Assembly: GCF_014266025.1 (NCBI RefSeq)
Contig: NZ_JACMYC010000007.1
Location: forward strand, 1-64,000
DNA length: 64,000 bases
From: Nocardioides deserti
Lineage (GTDB): Bacteria; Actinomycetota; Actinomycetes; Propionibacteriales; Nocardioidaceae
Reading direction: 5' to 3'
A program made the position numbers and the translations under genes. Below, in pieces: positions 42,124 to 51,740 of the stretch (its first letter is position 1; each line of letters starts with the position of its first letter). The notes under the pieces were generated by a model that was given only the letters and a program-made list of their open reading frames with translations, did no database searches and was not told where the DNA came from.

Positions 42124-44841
42124 TCAGCCTCCTGACCTGCGCAGCGCCATGACCTGGTCGGGACCCCCAGCCGGGAGGCTCACACCGAGCGCGATCGTGG
42201 GTGGACCGCCCTCACGAGCCACCAGGTGGAAGAGCAGCAGGCCTGGCTCCGATGCATGGCGAGCGCCGTTCCTGGTCAGCCGTGGCCCTTCCTCGCGGCC
42301 GTAGAAGTCGAAGAACTCGTCTCCCATGATGCCGGCGTCGGACTCACCACGGGAGCCCCAGGTGGAGTCGAGGACGTCAGTGCCCGGTCGCACCTGCCGC
42401 TTCATCGGCCTGGCGGCGGCCGGGAGCACCGCCAGAGGTCCATCCGCAACCTCAGGCCCTGAGCCGAACCTCATTCCCACGCGGAACACGGGCGCGTTCT
42501 TTCGTCGCTGTGCAAGGTCCAGCAAGCTCCACTGCAGGGACGGCTCATCGGTCGTGAAGAAACCGGGTGTCCGCTGCTCGAGCAACGCAGCCCACGTCCG
42601 CAGGTAGGCGGCGAGATCGTAGGTGGACACACCATGCCACGGACGGGCCAGGTGCTGCGGTCCCCTGTAGAGCGGGTGACGAGCGTCTGCGGGAGGGAGG
42701 TCAAGCTGGGCCTCGACCAGAGCCCACCGCTCCACCGCGCCCGGTTGCAGCCCTACGTAGTGCAGCTCGTCCAGCAGGTCCGCGGCTTGGTCCAGGTCCA
42801 GCAACCGATCCGCCAGGACGCCCTGCCTCGCGTCCGGGTCAGGAACGCCCTGCAAGCCCTGGGCGAAGAGGCGCGCCAGCACCTGCTGGTTGTGGTCGTC
42901 TGCCCCTGGCGCGTTCATATGCTGCACGAATGGCCGGGCCCCGGGCCACAGCCGCTTGCCCCGGAGGTCGGCGACCTTGCCAGTGGCGCGGTGGTCGAGG
43001 CCCTGGAGGACTGAGAGCCGCGGCGCCGCCCCAGCCGGCTCCTCCATCGCGGCGATGACCTGCCGTCGCAAGGCCTCGTCGTTGTCGTGGTAGCGAGCGA
43101 ACAACCCGAGCTGCGAGGAGCTGGCGATGACGCGGCAGAGCTCGATGTACGAGCCCCGGTAGCCGAACCAGCGCTGCATCTGCATCTGCGTGTCGGCGAG
43201 CGGGTCGTGCGCCTCGCGGGTGAACACCGTGGTGGACAAGCCTTCGAGGGTGATGCCTCTGGCCATGACGTTGCCCGAGACGAAGATGGTCGAGAGGTTG
43301 CGGGGCGCGCGCCAGCCCTTCCCTGACCTCTGCACTGAGAACTCCGGCCGGTCGTCGGCCCGCTCGTCCGAGTTGATGACGGCGACGCTGGTCCCAGGAA
43401 CCACGTCCTCCAGCACGACCTTCTTCACCTGCGCCCAACGATCGTCCGGAGGGACCCAGGGCACCTCGCCTCCCAGCTCGGACGCGCAGAGTGCCGCGGA
43501 AGCTCTGTACCCCTGCAGCCAGCGGAGCCACCGGTCCGGCTGCTCCTCGAGGTCCTTGCGGACTCCCGGCACACCCAGCCGACGCTCGTGCCCTCCAGCG
43601 GCAGCCGTTCCCCCTGACCACGCCACCAGGTCGTCAGCGACGGCGAAGTGGGCATCGAGCGCCGACGACGGGTGGACCAGCATGCTGGCTACGTCCGGCA
43701 GCAGCGCCTTGGCCTCGTCCTGGCTGGCGAAGACCCGACCTCGTGCGTCGGCGGGCGTCACCTGAGCGCCCCCTCTCATCAGCCGCACGGCCGAGGCCAG
43801 GAGGAACGCGCGCACACCGTCGACCAGCGCCTCAGACGGATCGACCCGAGGTTCCACGCACAGGGGGGCGTCGCGGAAGCGGTGGTAGAAGACCTCGCCG
43901 CCGGTGTACCAGGAGCGGTACCCGCGCGCGGTGCGGAAGGAGGGGGTGCGCACGTCCACGTCACCCTCAGGACCGGGCGTGCGCAGGGCCACCACGAAGT
44001 CCGTCGGCGCGAGCGGATTGGCAGGATCCTGGAGGAAGTTCGCTTGGGGCGTGGCGGTGTAGGCGACGTAGGTCGCGTAGAGACCCTCGACAGCCGTCAC
44101 GCCTGCGGTTCGCCGAGACTCCCACAGGTCAAGGATGCGACGCGGGACCTGGCGCAGCTCCGCCGGCCCGGCACCGGGGTCGTCGATCGACGAGTCATCG
44201 GCCTCGTCGTCGAGGACGACCAGGTGGAAGGGTTCGCCGCGCCTCTCGACCTCCGGGTACACCGTCTCGTGCAGCGTGCGCGACAGCCGCTCGAGGTGCG
44301 CCACGTTCTTCATCACGACGGCTAGGAGGGGACGGCCCCGGTCGAGCGCGCGACGTGCCTGCTGCTCCGTCAACGAGTACAGCGCCCCCAGCTCGCCACC
44401 CACCAGCTCCCCCTGACCTGGCGGGGGGAGCCTGATGCGGACGGAGGTCGGGTTGGCGAGGCGGTCGAGCTGCTCGTCGATACGCTCCAAGGTCTGCAGC
44501 CACAGGGCAGTCCGGGTCCCGGCCAGCACCACGACTGCGTTGGCACCCGCATCGAGCGCCTTGGCGATGACCGCCATCATGGAAGCCGTCTTGCCGGACT
44601 GCACAGCTCCCATGACGGCACCACGACGTTCGCGGCTCGCCGTCCACCGGTCGTCCCCAGGCGGGAAGAGGCAGCGCTCGACGATGTATGCAGAGTCGTC
44701 GCTGATCGCTTGACGGCTTTCGGGCGGCAGTCCTGCCCCCTCCAGCGCTCTCGAGTAACCGTTCCACCAGCTGGCCTCTGCGGCCCGAGGAGGGACCCGA
44801 GACACGCGGCTGTGACCGAACGGCGGTTGCTCCGCTGCCAT
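42124..44841 (-). CDS. Z1-domain superfamily II helicase-like ATPase
   Basis: A 905-residue protein. The N-terminus has a P-loop (GAVQSGKTASMM, 78-89). A DEAD-like Walker B (VVLDDEADDSSID) is at about 185-200, followed by the Z1 region (LSTIFVSGNVMARGITLEGLSTTVFTREAHDPLADTQMQMQRWFGYRGSYIELCRVIAS), which is the diagnostic helicase-C-like core of PF10593. In literature such proteins occur with C5 methylases, DUF4420 nucleases and MutL/MORC or AIPR partners. DNA translocation by ATP hydrolysis is inferred. The ATG overlaps the stop of the DUF262 gene by one base and is immediately followed by the nuclease gene. Confidence 0.9.
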   Translation of the reverse strand: MAAEQPPFGHSRVSRVPPRAAEASWWNGYSRALEGAGLPPESRQAISDDSAYIVERCLFPPGDDRWTASRERRGAVMGAVQSGKTASMMAVIAKALDAGANAVVVLAGTRTALWLQTLERIDEQLDRLANPTSVRIRLPPPGQGELVGGELGALYSLTEQQARRALDRGRPLLAVVMKNVAHLERLSRTLHETVYPEVERRGEPFHLVVLDDEADDSSIDDPGAGPAELRQVPRRILDLWESRRTAGVTAVEGLYATYVAYTATPQANFLQDPANPLAPTDFVVALRTPGPEGDVDVRTPSFRTARGYRSWYTGGEVFYHRFRDAPLCVEPRVDPSEALVDGVRAFLLASAVRLMRGGAQVTPADARGRVFASQDEAKALLPDVASMLVHPSSALDAHFAVADDLVAWSGGTAAAGGHERRLGVPGVRKDLEEQPDRWLRWLQGYRASAALCASELGGEVPWVPPDDRWAQVKKVVLEDVVPGTSVAVINSDERADDRPEFSVQRSGKGWRAPRNLSTIFVSGNVMARGITLEGLSTTVFTREAHDPLADTQMQMQRWFGYRGSYIELCRVIASSSQLGLFARYHDNDEALRRQVIAAMEEPAGAAPRLSVLQGLDHRATGKVADLRGKRLWPGARPFVQHMNAPGADDHNQQVLARLFAQGLQGVPDPDARQGVLADRLLDLDQAADLLDELHYVGLQPGAVERWALVEAQLDLPPADARHPLYRGPQHLARPWHGVSTYDLAAYLRTWAALLEQRTPGFFTTDEPSLQWSLLDLAQRRKNAPVFRVGMRFGSGPEVADGPLAVLPAAARPMKRQVRPGTDVLDSTWGSRGESDAGIMGDEFFDFYGREEGPRLTRNGARHASEPGLLLFHLVAREGGPPTIALGVSLPAGGPDQVMALRRSGG

Positions 44842-47045
44842 CAGCGGGGGGCGGACCTTTGCCCGCGCAGCTCGCGGAGGTTGGTGAGGCCGGTGCCTCC
44901 GAACCTCGAACGCAGCCGCGCCTCCACCTCCTCGTCGGGAACGTCGAAGAGCCTCATCAGGCCCCCAACGACGTCCGCGATGTACTGCCATTGCTCTCGG
45001 GACTGGGTCTTCTCCGGGCGTTGCCACTCGCGGGAGGTGGCGAGGGCCTTGATGTCCTCGAAGCGCGTCTCGACGAGATCCAGCAGCGCATCGCCGTGGT
45101 ACTCGTGGGCTGCCGCCAGCCCGGTGACGCTTGCGACGAGCTGGAGCTCCTGCCACTTGCCCCGTGACTGCGCGTTCACGAAGCGGTCGGTCCACACCTC
45201 GCGGGGGATCAACGCGTGCACGTCGAGCCCGTGGTCGAGCAGCAGCATGAGGTCCCGCACCACATCGTCGCTACGGAGCCGGTCCGCTCGGTCCTCCGCG
45301 AGCCGCTCGAGGAGGTTGTTGATGTGGGTCGCCGTGGAACGCGAGTCGAGCCGTCCGTCGCCGTGCACGAGGATCGACGCCACCCACGACAAGATCTTCG
45401 TGCGCTTGTAGCCGGCCGCCGCGAAGCCGTAGCGGTCCAGGGTCCGCGCGGTCGAGGACAGGTCGTCCCATTCGTCGCGCAGGAACGGCGCGACGGCGTC
45501 GACGTCCGTCGAGTCACCCGCTGCTACCAGCAGTGCCCGCATCAGCGCGAGGTGGTGGAACAGGGCATTGCGGATCTCTTCAGCGTTGAGGTGCTTGCCC
45601 TGCTTGTTGTAGAGGCTGAAGACCTCGTGGATCTGCTCGCTGGTCACCTGCGTGTACGTGATCACCGGCACCTTGTACTTCGACTGCTCCTCGAAGATGG
45701 ACCTGACGCGGCGCTTGTCGCCGAGCACGTCGACGGAGTGGTCCCGGATCTGGCAGTAGTACTTGCCGCGCATCGCCTGCAGATCGCCGGACAGCGCCGG
45801 CACGTCGCCAGATCTCAGCGGGTAAGGGAAGTGGAGCTCCTTCTCGAGCTTGGCGGTGAGCGTCGACTGCTCGTGCTGCTTCCACTTCTTCTTGAAGCCC
45901 GGGTAGTCCTCCTGGAAGAGCCGCACGACGTCATCTGGCCCCTCACCCCAAGCCTGAGCCCGGCGGCGCACCTCGCCGACAGCCCGGGGGTGCCTGCCCA
46001 TGAAGCGGAGGATCGCGGTCAACCGCTGCTTTCCGTCGACCACCTCGTACGACGTCCCGCGCGCGTCGGATCGCTGCAGCAGGATCACCGACGGGAGCGG
46101 GATGCCACGCAGGACCGACTCGATCAGCATCTGCGAGTCGCTGTTGGGCCACACCTCCGCTCGCTGGTAGGAGGGGCTCAGCTCCAGCTCCTCGTAGTTG
46201 GCGTACTGGACGAACTGCGTGATCGGCCACGTGTCCGCCTCCGCGTGGATGGGACCGCCCCGCTCGGCAGACGCTTCTTCGTCCACCTCGTCCCAGTCCG
46301 CCACCCACTGCCGGCTGGCGGTCAGCAGGGTGGAGTCGCCCTCGGCCGATGCTTCGAGCCTCTGGAGGAACCGCTCGCGCAGGTCGACCGCCCGCTCCAG
46401 GCGCTCGGCAAGCCGAGGCAGCACAGCGTCGGCGTCGGCCGTGTCAACTCCAAGCGCGTCCGCTAGCGAGCCGAGGAATGTGTCCGCGTCGTCGGCAGCG
46501 AGGTCGTGCGGCAAGCGGAGCCAACCTTGAACGGCGAGGACGTGCGTCCGCCAGCTGCCGTCGGTGAAGCCGACCTCCGCGGTCTCGACCACCTCTGGAG
46601 CCGGCACGATGACGTCGGGCGACTCCCCCGGTTGGGTCAGCGCGGCGACGTTCTCAGCGATGGATCCCTCGAGGTCGGCGCGCTGCTGCTCGTCCATGAT
46701 GGTGTCCCTTCGTGCTGACGTCGTTTCGTTCCTCGGTCCATCCGGGTGCGGGCGGTCCGCCGTCCGCCGTCCGAGGACCCTCTCGGCGCCGTCCAGCAGC
46801 CTGCGCAGTCCCTCGGCCGTGACGGTGTCCCCCCCAGAGACGCAAGCCTGGTCCCACACGATGTCGACGCGAGCGGCCAGCCGGCGCCCGCACTCGTGCT
46901 TGCCAGCCGTCGCGGTCAGGTCGACGCCCAGCGCTCGACCCAGCGCCTCGAGTGCGGACTTCTTCTCCTTGCTACCGGGTCCGAGGGGCTCCGGCTCCTC
47001 GCCCGCAAGCTCGTACATGCGTGCTACGACCTGCGCCTTGGACAC
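44841..47045 (-). CDS. DUF262-family protein in restriction-like operon
   Basis: A 734-residue protein. The DUF262 (GmrS/ParB-like fold) core lies at about 285-350: ELSPSYQRAEVWPNSDSQMLIESVLRGIPLPSVILLQ then TSYEVVDGKQRLTAILRF, where DGKQR replaces the usual DGQQR. Residues 1-90 form a separate helical module (KSALEALGRALGVDLTATAGKHECGRRLAARVDIVW). No HNH or DUF1524 domain is found at the C-terminus, so unlike GmrSD it probably lacks its own nuclease. The GTG start at 47045 has GGGAG. An in-frame ATG at 46697 (MDEQQRADLE) could give a shorter product. It sits between the methylase and the Z1 gene, where related systems have a MutL/MORC ATPase. Nucleotide hydrolysis and signalling are inferred. 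Confidence 0.82.
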   Translation of the reverse strand: MSKAQVVARMYELAGEEPEPLGPGSKEKKSALEALGRALGVDLTATAGKHECGRRLAARVDIVWDQACVSGGDTVTAEGLRRLLDGAERVLGRRTADRPHPDGPRNETTSARRDTIMDEQQRADLEGSIAENVAALTQPGESPDVIVPAPEVVETAEVGFTDGSWRTHVLAVQGWLRLPHDLAADDADTFLGSLADALGVDTADADAVLPRLAERLERAVDLRERFLQRLEASAEGDSTLLTASRQWVADWDEVDEEASAERGGPIHAEADTWPITQFVQYANYEELELSPSYQRAEVWPNSDSQMLIESVLRGIPLPSVILLQRSDARGTSYEVVDGKQRLTAILRFMGRHPRAVGEVRRRAQAWGEGPDDVVRLFQEDYPGFKKKWKQHEQSTLTAKLEKELHFPYPLRSGDVPALSGDLQAMRGKYYCQIRDHSVDVLGDKRRVRSIFEEQSKYKVPVITYTQVTSEQIHEVFSLYNKQGKHLNAEEIRNALFHHLALMRALLVAAGDSTDVDAVAPFLRDEWDDLSSTARTLDRYGFAAAGYKRTKILSWVASILVHGDGRLDSRSTATHINNLLERLAEDRADRLRSDDVVRDLMLLLDHGLDVHALIPREVWTDRFVNAQSRGKWQELQLVASVTGLAAAHEYHGDALLDLVETRFEDIKALATSREWQRPEKTQSREQWQYIADVVGGLMRLFDVPDEEVEARLRSRFGGTGLTNLRELRGQRSAPR

Positions 47046-47123
47046 TTCGCTCCCACCTGTTGGCTGTCGTCCTCCCCAACCCTAGGCAAAGAAACGGGCG
47101 AGCGCTGGAAGTGCCAGGGATGG

Positions 47124-48566
47124 TCACCTCGACCGACGGAATCCGGCGGCTGCGGCCGCCTGGACTGCGGACACCAGGTGGTCGGCACGAAGGCTGATCT
47201 CGTCCGCATGCGCCTCGACGTACTTGGTGAACACGTGGCGGGCCACGCCGACGTTTACGCCGTTGCCCATCTGCTTGTACGAGGCTGCATCGCGCTGCGC
47301 GACAGCGGGACCCGGACCCGGACCCGGAGACGACTGTCGGAACTGGAACACCTCCGGAAGCCCCTGCAGCCGAGCCGCCTCCCGGGGGGTGAGCCGGCGT
47401 CGTCCCCCGACGATGGATGTCTGGTTGATGGCCACCAGCGCAGGGACGTAGGTCGGGAGCTTGCATCGGATGCCCGACGGTCGGAACTGCAGGACGGTCT
47501 CGCGCAGAGGACGGTGGGGGCCGGCTTGCCATTCGAACTTCCGTCGGGAAGGCGGAAAGGCGTCAAGCTCGAACCTGAAGGCGTCCAGCACCTCCGCGTG
47601 ACGCTCGTAGAAGCGTGCGTTCTTGAGAAGGAAGTCGCTCTTCCACTGGGGCAGCGGACGACCGCTGGCACGCCCCAGCTCGATGAGGTCCTCGGCCTGC
47701 TCGAGTGACCGGAACTCGTCGGCCCAGAGGGGAAACCCCGGCATCCGCTCACCAGGGTCGAGCCGCTCGGCCACTGCCGCCAACAAGCGGTCCCACGTGT
47801 CGAGCCACTTTCGCTCGGCCGACTCCAGGAAGTACTTGTCCTCGACTGCCTCGTCCGGCTCGAGAGGCAGGTCACGCGCGAGGTCCCAGTCGTGCTTGCT
47901 CCACCCATCTTCCTCGGACCTCGGCGTGACGACGGGATCGTCGAAGGAGGCCGGGTCCTCGGCAATTTCGCGCCCTACGTAGTGAGCCAGGATGAACACC
48001 CGGTCACGAGCCTGCGGGCGCCCTCCCTGCTCAGGTGCCAACAGGTGAGGCGAGAAGACGGCCGGTCTGCTCGCTGTCCGGTAGCCGAGCTGTCGCAGGG
48101 TGGTGACGATCGTCGCGAAGGTGTCTACGTGCCGGGGACCTGCGAGATTGCGGACGTTCTCGAGCATGACGACGGCGGGACGGGTCCGCTCGTCCTGCAG
48201 GATCCGAGCAATGTTCCAGAACAGGGTGCCGCGGGTCTCAGCCATGCCTCGCTGGAACCCGCTCTTCGAGAAGGGCTGGCACGGGAAGCCCGCGGCCAGG
48301 ACGTCCGCGTGCGGCACCCTGACGACGGGATCCGTCAGCGGGATGATGTCGCCGCTCACCCGGAACTCGTCCACGCCGTCAGGCGCGACAGCTCCACTCT
48401 CTCGCAGGGGACGGAGCCAGTTGTAGTCGTACACGCGTGCCGCGTCGGGGTCGATCTCGCTGGCGAAGGCCCAGCGCCCGCCGGATGCGTGGAGCGCGGC
48501 GTGGAAGCCCCCGATGCCTGCAAAGAGGTCCGAGAACGTGAACGACGCGCCTGAGCTCGAGCTCAT
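47124..48566 (-). CDS. DNA C5-cytosine methyltransferase
   Basis: A 480-residue enzyme that modifies cytosine in a specific DNA sequence. Motif I FAGIGGFHAAL is at 15-25, PCQPFS with catalytic Cys96 is motif IV, ENVRN (136-140) is motif VI, and QARDRVFIL is motif VIII. The target-recognition region follows, and QMGNGVNVGVARHVF is motif X. The ATG start at 48566 lacks a clear Shine-Dalgarno. It is the first gene of the operon that continues with DUF262, Z1 and DUF4420. The companion Vsr at 40586 supports formation of 5-methylcytosine. The recognition sequence cannot be read from the protein. Confidence 0.95.
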   Translation of the reverse strand: MSSSSGASFTFSDLFAGIGGFHAALHASGGRWAFASEIDPDAARVYDYNWLRPLRESGAVAPDGVDEFRVSGDIIPLTDPVVRVPHADVLAAGFPCQPFSKSGFQRGMAETRGTLFWNIARILQDERTRPAVVMLENVRNLAGPRHVDTFATIVTTLRQLGYRTASRPAVFSPHLLAPEQGGRPQARDRVFILAHYVGREIAEDPASFDDPVVTPRSEEDGWSKHDWDLARDLPLEPDEAVEDKYFLESAERKWLDTWDRLLAAVAERLDPGERMPGFPLWADEFRSLEQAEDLIELGRASGRPLPQWKSDFLLKNARFYERHAEVLDAFRFELDAFPPSRRKFEWQAGPHRPLRETVLQFRPSGIRCKLPTYVPALVAINQTSIVGGRRRLTPREAARLQGLPEVFQFRQSSPGPGPGPAVAQRDAASYKQMGNGVNVGVARHVFTKYVEAHADEISLRADHLVSAVQAAAAAGFRRSR

Positions 48567-48623
48567 GTTCGAAGTCTAGCCAATCCGGGTCAGGGGGAAG
48601 TGACGGTGGAGCGGCGTGTTGTG

Positions 48624-48660
48624 GACGAGGGCGGGACCGCAAAGCGGCCCCGCCCTCGTC
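48624..48660. terminator. 17-bp hairpin after nrdJ
   Basis: GACGAGGGCGGGACCGC (48624-48640) pairs with 48644-48660, one mismatch, around AAA. It is 13 bases past the nrdJ stop and separates it from the methylase operon to its left. Confidence 0.8.
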
Positions 48661-48672
48661 TGACGCTTCCGG

Positions 48673-51585
48673 TCAACTGCAGCCGGAGGTGCTGCCGCAG
48701 CCCTCGCAGACGTAGCAGGAGCCGGCGGGGCGCATCTTGGTGCCGCAGGTGAAGCAGAGCGGGGAGTCGATGGCGGTGCCGCTGATCTTCTCCAGGAGCT
48801 CGGCCGTGGTGTGGGCCTCGCTCGCGGACTTCGCCGGGACCTCGCGGGCCTCGGCGCCGCGGGTGTCCTTGGTCTCGACCTCGGTGTCGTCGGCGACCTC
48901 GGCCTCGACGACGGCCTGGGAGGTCGGGCCGGACTCGATCAGCTCGGCGGCGCCGCCGGTCTCCTCCACCGGCTCGTAGGAGCCGGTCTCGAGGTGGCGC
49001 TGGCGCTCCTGGGCGGAGTAGATGCCGAGAGCGGAGCGCTGCTCGAAGGGCAGGTAGTCCAGGGCGAGGCGACGGAAGATGTAGTCCATGATCGACTGCG
49101 CCATCCGCACGTCCGCGTCGTCGGTGAGGCCGGCCGGCTCGAAGCGCAGGTTGGTGAACTTCGAGACGTAGGTCTCCAGCGGGACGCCGTACTGCAGGCC
49201 GATCGAGACCGCGATCGAGAACGCGTCCATCACGCCGGCCAGGGTCGAGCCCTGCTTGCCGAGCTTGAGGAAGATCTCGCCGAGCTCGCCGTCGTCGTGC
49301 GCACCCGAGGTCATGTAGCCCTCGGCGCCACCCACGGTGAAGGAGGTGGTGCGCGAGACGCGGGACTTCGGCAGGCGCTTGCGGGTCGGGGCGTAGACGA
49401 CCTTCTCCACGACCTTGGTCGCCGCGGCCTCAGAAGCAGCGGCCGCGTCGGCGGCGTCCTTCTTGGCCTTGCCGCCGCCGTCGGCCAGCGGCTGGCCGAC
49501 CTTGCAGTTGTCGCGGTAGATCGCGGTCGCCTTCAGGCCGAGCTTCCACGACTGGAGGTAGACCTCCTCGATCTCCTCGACCGTGGCCGTCTCCGGCAGG
49601 TTGACGGTCTTGGAGATCGCGCCGGAGAGGAACGGCTGGGCCGCGGCCATCATCCGCACGTGACCCATCGGCTTGAGCGCGCGGGCGCCCATCGCGGTGT
49701 CGAAGACCTCGTAGTGCTCCTGCTTGAGGCCCGGGGCGTCGATCACGTGGCCGTGCTCGGCGATGTAGGCGACGATCGCCTCGACCTGCTCGGGCTGGTA
49801 GCCCATCTTCTTCAGCGCACGCGGCACGGTCTGGTTGACGATCTGCATCGAGCCGCCGCCGACGAGCTTCTTGAACTTCACCAGGGAGAAGTCGGGCTCG
49901 ATGCCGGTGGTGTCGCAGTCCATCATGAAGCCGATGGTGCCGGTGGGCGCGAGCACCGAGGCCTGCGCGTTGCGGAAGCCGTTGGTCTCACCCAGGGCGA
50001 TGACGTCGGCCCACGCCTTGGTGGCCAGGCGGTGGACGGCCTGGTCGTTGGTGTGCAGCGTGCGCACGGTGTCGTTGGCCGCCTGGTGCTTGCGCATGAC
50101 CCGCTTGTGGGCGTCGGCGTTGCGGGCGTAGCCGTTGTAGGGGCCGACGATCGCGGCGAGCTCGGCGGAGCGCTTGTAGGAGGTGCCGGTCATCAGCGAG
50201 GTGATGGTCGCGGCCATCGAACGGCCACCCTCGGAGTCGTAGCCGAGGCCCATCGCCATCAGCAGGGCGCCGAGGTTGGCGTAGCCGATGCCGAGCTGGC
50301 GGTAGTCGACGGTGGTCTGGCCGATCGACTCGGTCGGGAAGTCGGCGAAGCAGATGGAGATGTCCATCGCGGTGATGATGAACTCCACCGCCTTCGCGAA
50401 CAGCTCGGCGTCGAAGGTGTCGTCGTCCTTGAGGAACTTCAGCAGGTTCAGCGACGCGAGGTTGCACGAGGAGTTGTCGAGCGACATGTACTCCGAGCAC
50501 GGGTTGGACGCGGTGATCCGCCCGGTCTCGGGGTTGGTGTGCCAGTCGTTGATCGTGTCGTCGTACTGCAGACCCGGGTCGGCGCACTCCCACGCGGCAG
50601 TGGCGATCTTGCGGAACAGGCCGCGGGCGTCGACCTTCTCGATGACCTCGCCGGTCATCCGGGCGCGCAGGCCGAACTCGGTGCCGTCCTCGACCGCACG
50701 CATGAACTCGTCGGAGACGCGGACGGAGTTGTTGGCGTTCTGGTACTGCACCGAGGTGATGTCGGCGCCGCCGAGGTCCATGTCGAAGCCGGCGTCGCGC
50801 AGGGCGCGGATCTTGTCCTCCTCGCGCGCCTTCGTCTGCACGAACTCCTCGATGTCGGGGTGGTCGACGTCGAGGACGACCATCTTCGCCGCGCGGCGGG
50901 TGGCGCCACCGGACTTGATGGTGCCCGCGGAGGCGTCGGCGCCGCGCATGAAGGAGACGGGGCCCGAGGCGGTGCCGCCGGAGGAGAGCAGCTCCTTGGA
51001 GGAGCGGATGCGGGAGAGGTTCAGGCCGGCGCCGGAGCCGCCCTTGAAGATGAAGCCCTCCTCCTTGTACCAGTTCAGGATCGAGTCCATCGAGTCGTCG
51101 ACGGAGAGGATGAAGCAGGCCGAGACCTGCTGCGGCGACGGGGTGCCGACGTTGAACCAGACGGGGCTGTTGAACGAGAAGTACTGGTGGACCAGGAGCC
51201 AGGTCAGCTCGTGCTCGAAGACCTCGGCGTCGGCCTCGGCGGCGAAGTAGCCGTGCTCGAGGCCGGCCTTGGTGTAGGTCTTCACGACCCGGTCGACGAG
51301 CTGCTTGAGGCTCCACTCACGCGCGTCGGTGCCGACGGCGCCGCGGAAGTACTTGGTGGTGACGATGGTGGAGGCGTTGACCGACCAGAAGTCGGGGAAC
51401 TCCACGCCGCGCTGCTCGAAGACGGCCTCGCCGGTCTTCCAGTTCGTCTGGACGACGTCGCGACGCTCCCAGGTGATCTCGTCGTAGGGGTGGACACCCG
51501 GCGTGCTGAACACGCGCTCGAGCGTGAGTCCCTTGCCGCCTGCTGCTGCGCCGCTGGTGGCAGCGCCGCTCACCGTCTCCGTCAT
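48673..51585 (-). CDS. nrdJ: adenosylcobalamin-dependent (class II) ribonucleotide reductase
   Basis: Reduces ribonucleotides to deoxyribonucleotides with B12-derived radicals. The 970-residue length and motifs fit NrdJ: YFSFNSPVWFNVGTPSPQQVSACFILSVDDSMDSI, FKGGSGAGLNLSRIRSS, ASNPCSEYMSLDNSSCNLASLN (catalytic-region cysteine and Glu), and SVLAPTGTIGFMMDCDTTGIEPDFSL. The C-terminus contains zinc-binding-like cysteines and redox cysteines (CFTCGTKMRPAGSCYVCEGCG). The ATG start at 51585 is preceded by AGAGG. It lies downstream of nrdR on the same strand and is presumably co-transcribed and repressed by NrdR through the boxes at 52353-52399. No B12 riboswitch was found before it. Confidence 0.96.
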   Translation of the reverse strand: MTETVSGAATSGAAAGGKGLTLERVFSTPGVHPYDEITWERRDVVQTNWKTGEAVFEQRGVEFPDFWSVNASTIVTTKYFRGAVGTDAREWSLKQLVDRVVKTYTKAGLEHGYFAAEADAEVFEHELTWLLVHQYFSFNSPVWFNVGTPSPQQVSACFILSVDDSMDSILNWYKEEGFIFKGGSGAGLNLSRIRSSKELLSSGGTASGPVSFMRGADASAGTIKSGGATRRAAKMVVLDVDHPDIEEFVQTKAREEDKIRALRDAGFDMDLGGADITSVQYQNANNSVRVSDEFMRAVEDGTEFGLRARMTGEVIEKVDARGLFRKIATAAWECADPGLQYDDTINDWHTNPETGRITASNPCSEYMSLDNSSCNLASLNLLKFLKDDDTFDAELFAKAVEFIITAMDISICFADFPTESIGQTTVDYRQLGIGYANLGALLMAMGLGYDSEGGRSMAATITSLMTGTSYKRSAELAAIVGPYNGYARNADAHKRVMRKHQAANDTVRTLHTNDQAVHRLATKAWADVIALGETNGFRNAQASVLAPTGTIGFMMDCDTTGIEPDFSLVKFKKLVGGGSMQIVNQTVPRALKKMGYQPEQVEAIVAYIAEHGHVIDAPGLKQEHYEVFDTAMGARALKPMGHVRMMAAAQPFLSGAISKTVNLPETATVEEIEEVYLQSWKLGLKATAIYRDNCKVGQPLADGGGKAKKDAADAAAASEAAATKVVEKVVYAPTRKRLPKSRVSRTTSFTVGGAEGYMTSGAHDDGELGEIFLKLGKQGSTLAGVMDAFSIAVSIGLQYGVPLETYVSKFTNLRFEPAGLTDDADVRMAQSIMDYIFRRLALDYLPFEQRSALGIYSAQERQRHLETGSYEPVEETGGAAELIESGPTSQAVVEAEVADDTEVETKDTRGAEAREVPAKSASEAHTTAELLEKISGTAIDSPLCFTCGTKMRPAGSCYVCEGCGSTSGCS

Positions 51586-51740
51586 CCTCTGGTCCCGTCT
51601 CTCGAGGTGGTTTCTTCGATCCTTGCTGCCACCACCGACAGTGCGGTGGGACAGGTCCTGCTGTGCCTGGCTGGCGTGGGTCCTGCTGAGGTGGTGCGCC
51701 CGGCACGCAGCTTCCCCACTACGTGCCGGGCGGTCTGTGG

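Noticed and set aside
37916..48566. Prophage or integrative element carrying the defence genes
   Set aside because: No integrase, tRNA-end duplication, phage structural gene or transposase was recognised at either edge; only GC change supports transfer.
51586..51740. Cobalamin riboswitch before nrdJ
   Set aside because: The B12-box core and its pairing arms were not found in the leader; regulation by NrdR boxes further upstream explains the unit.
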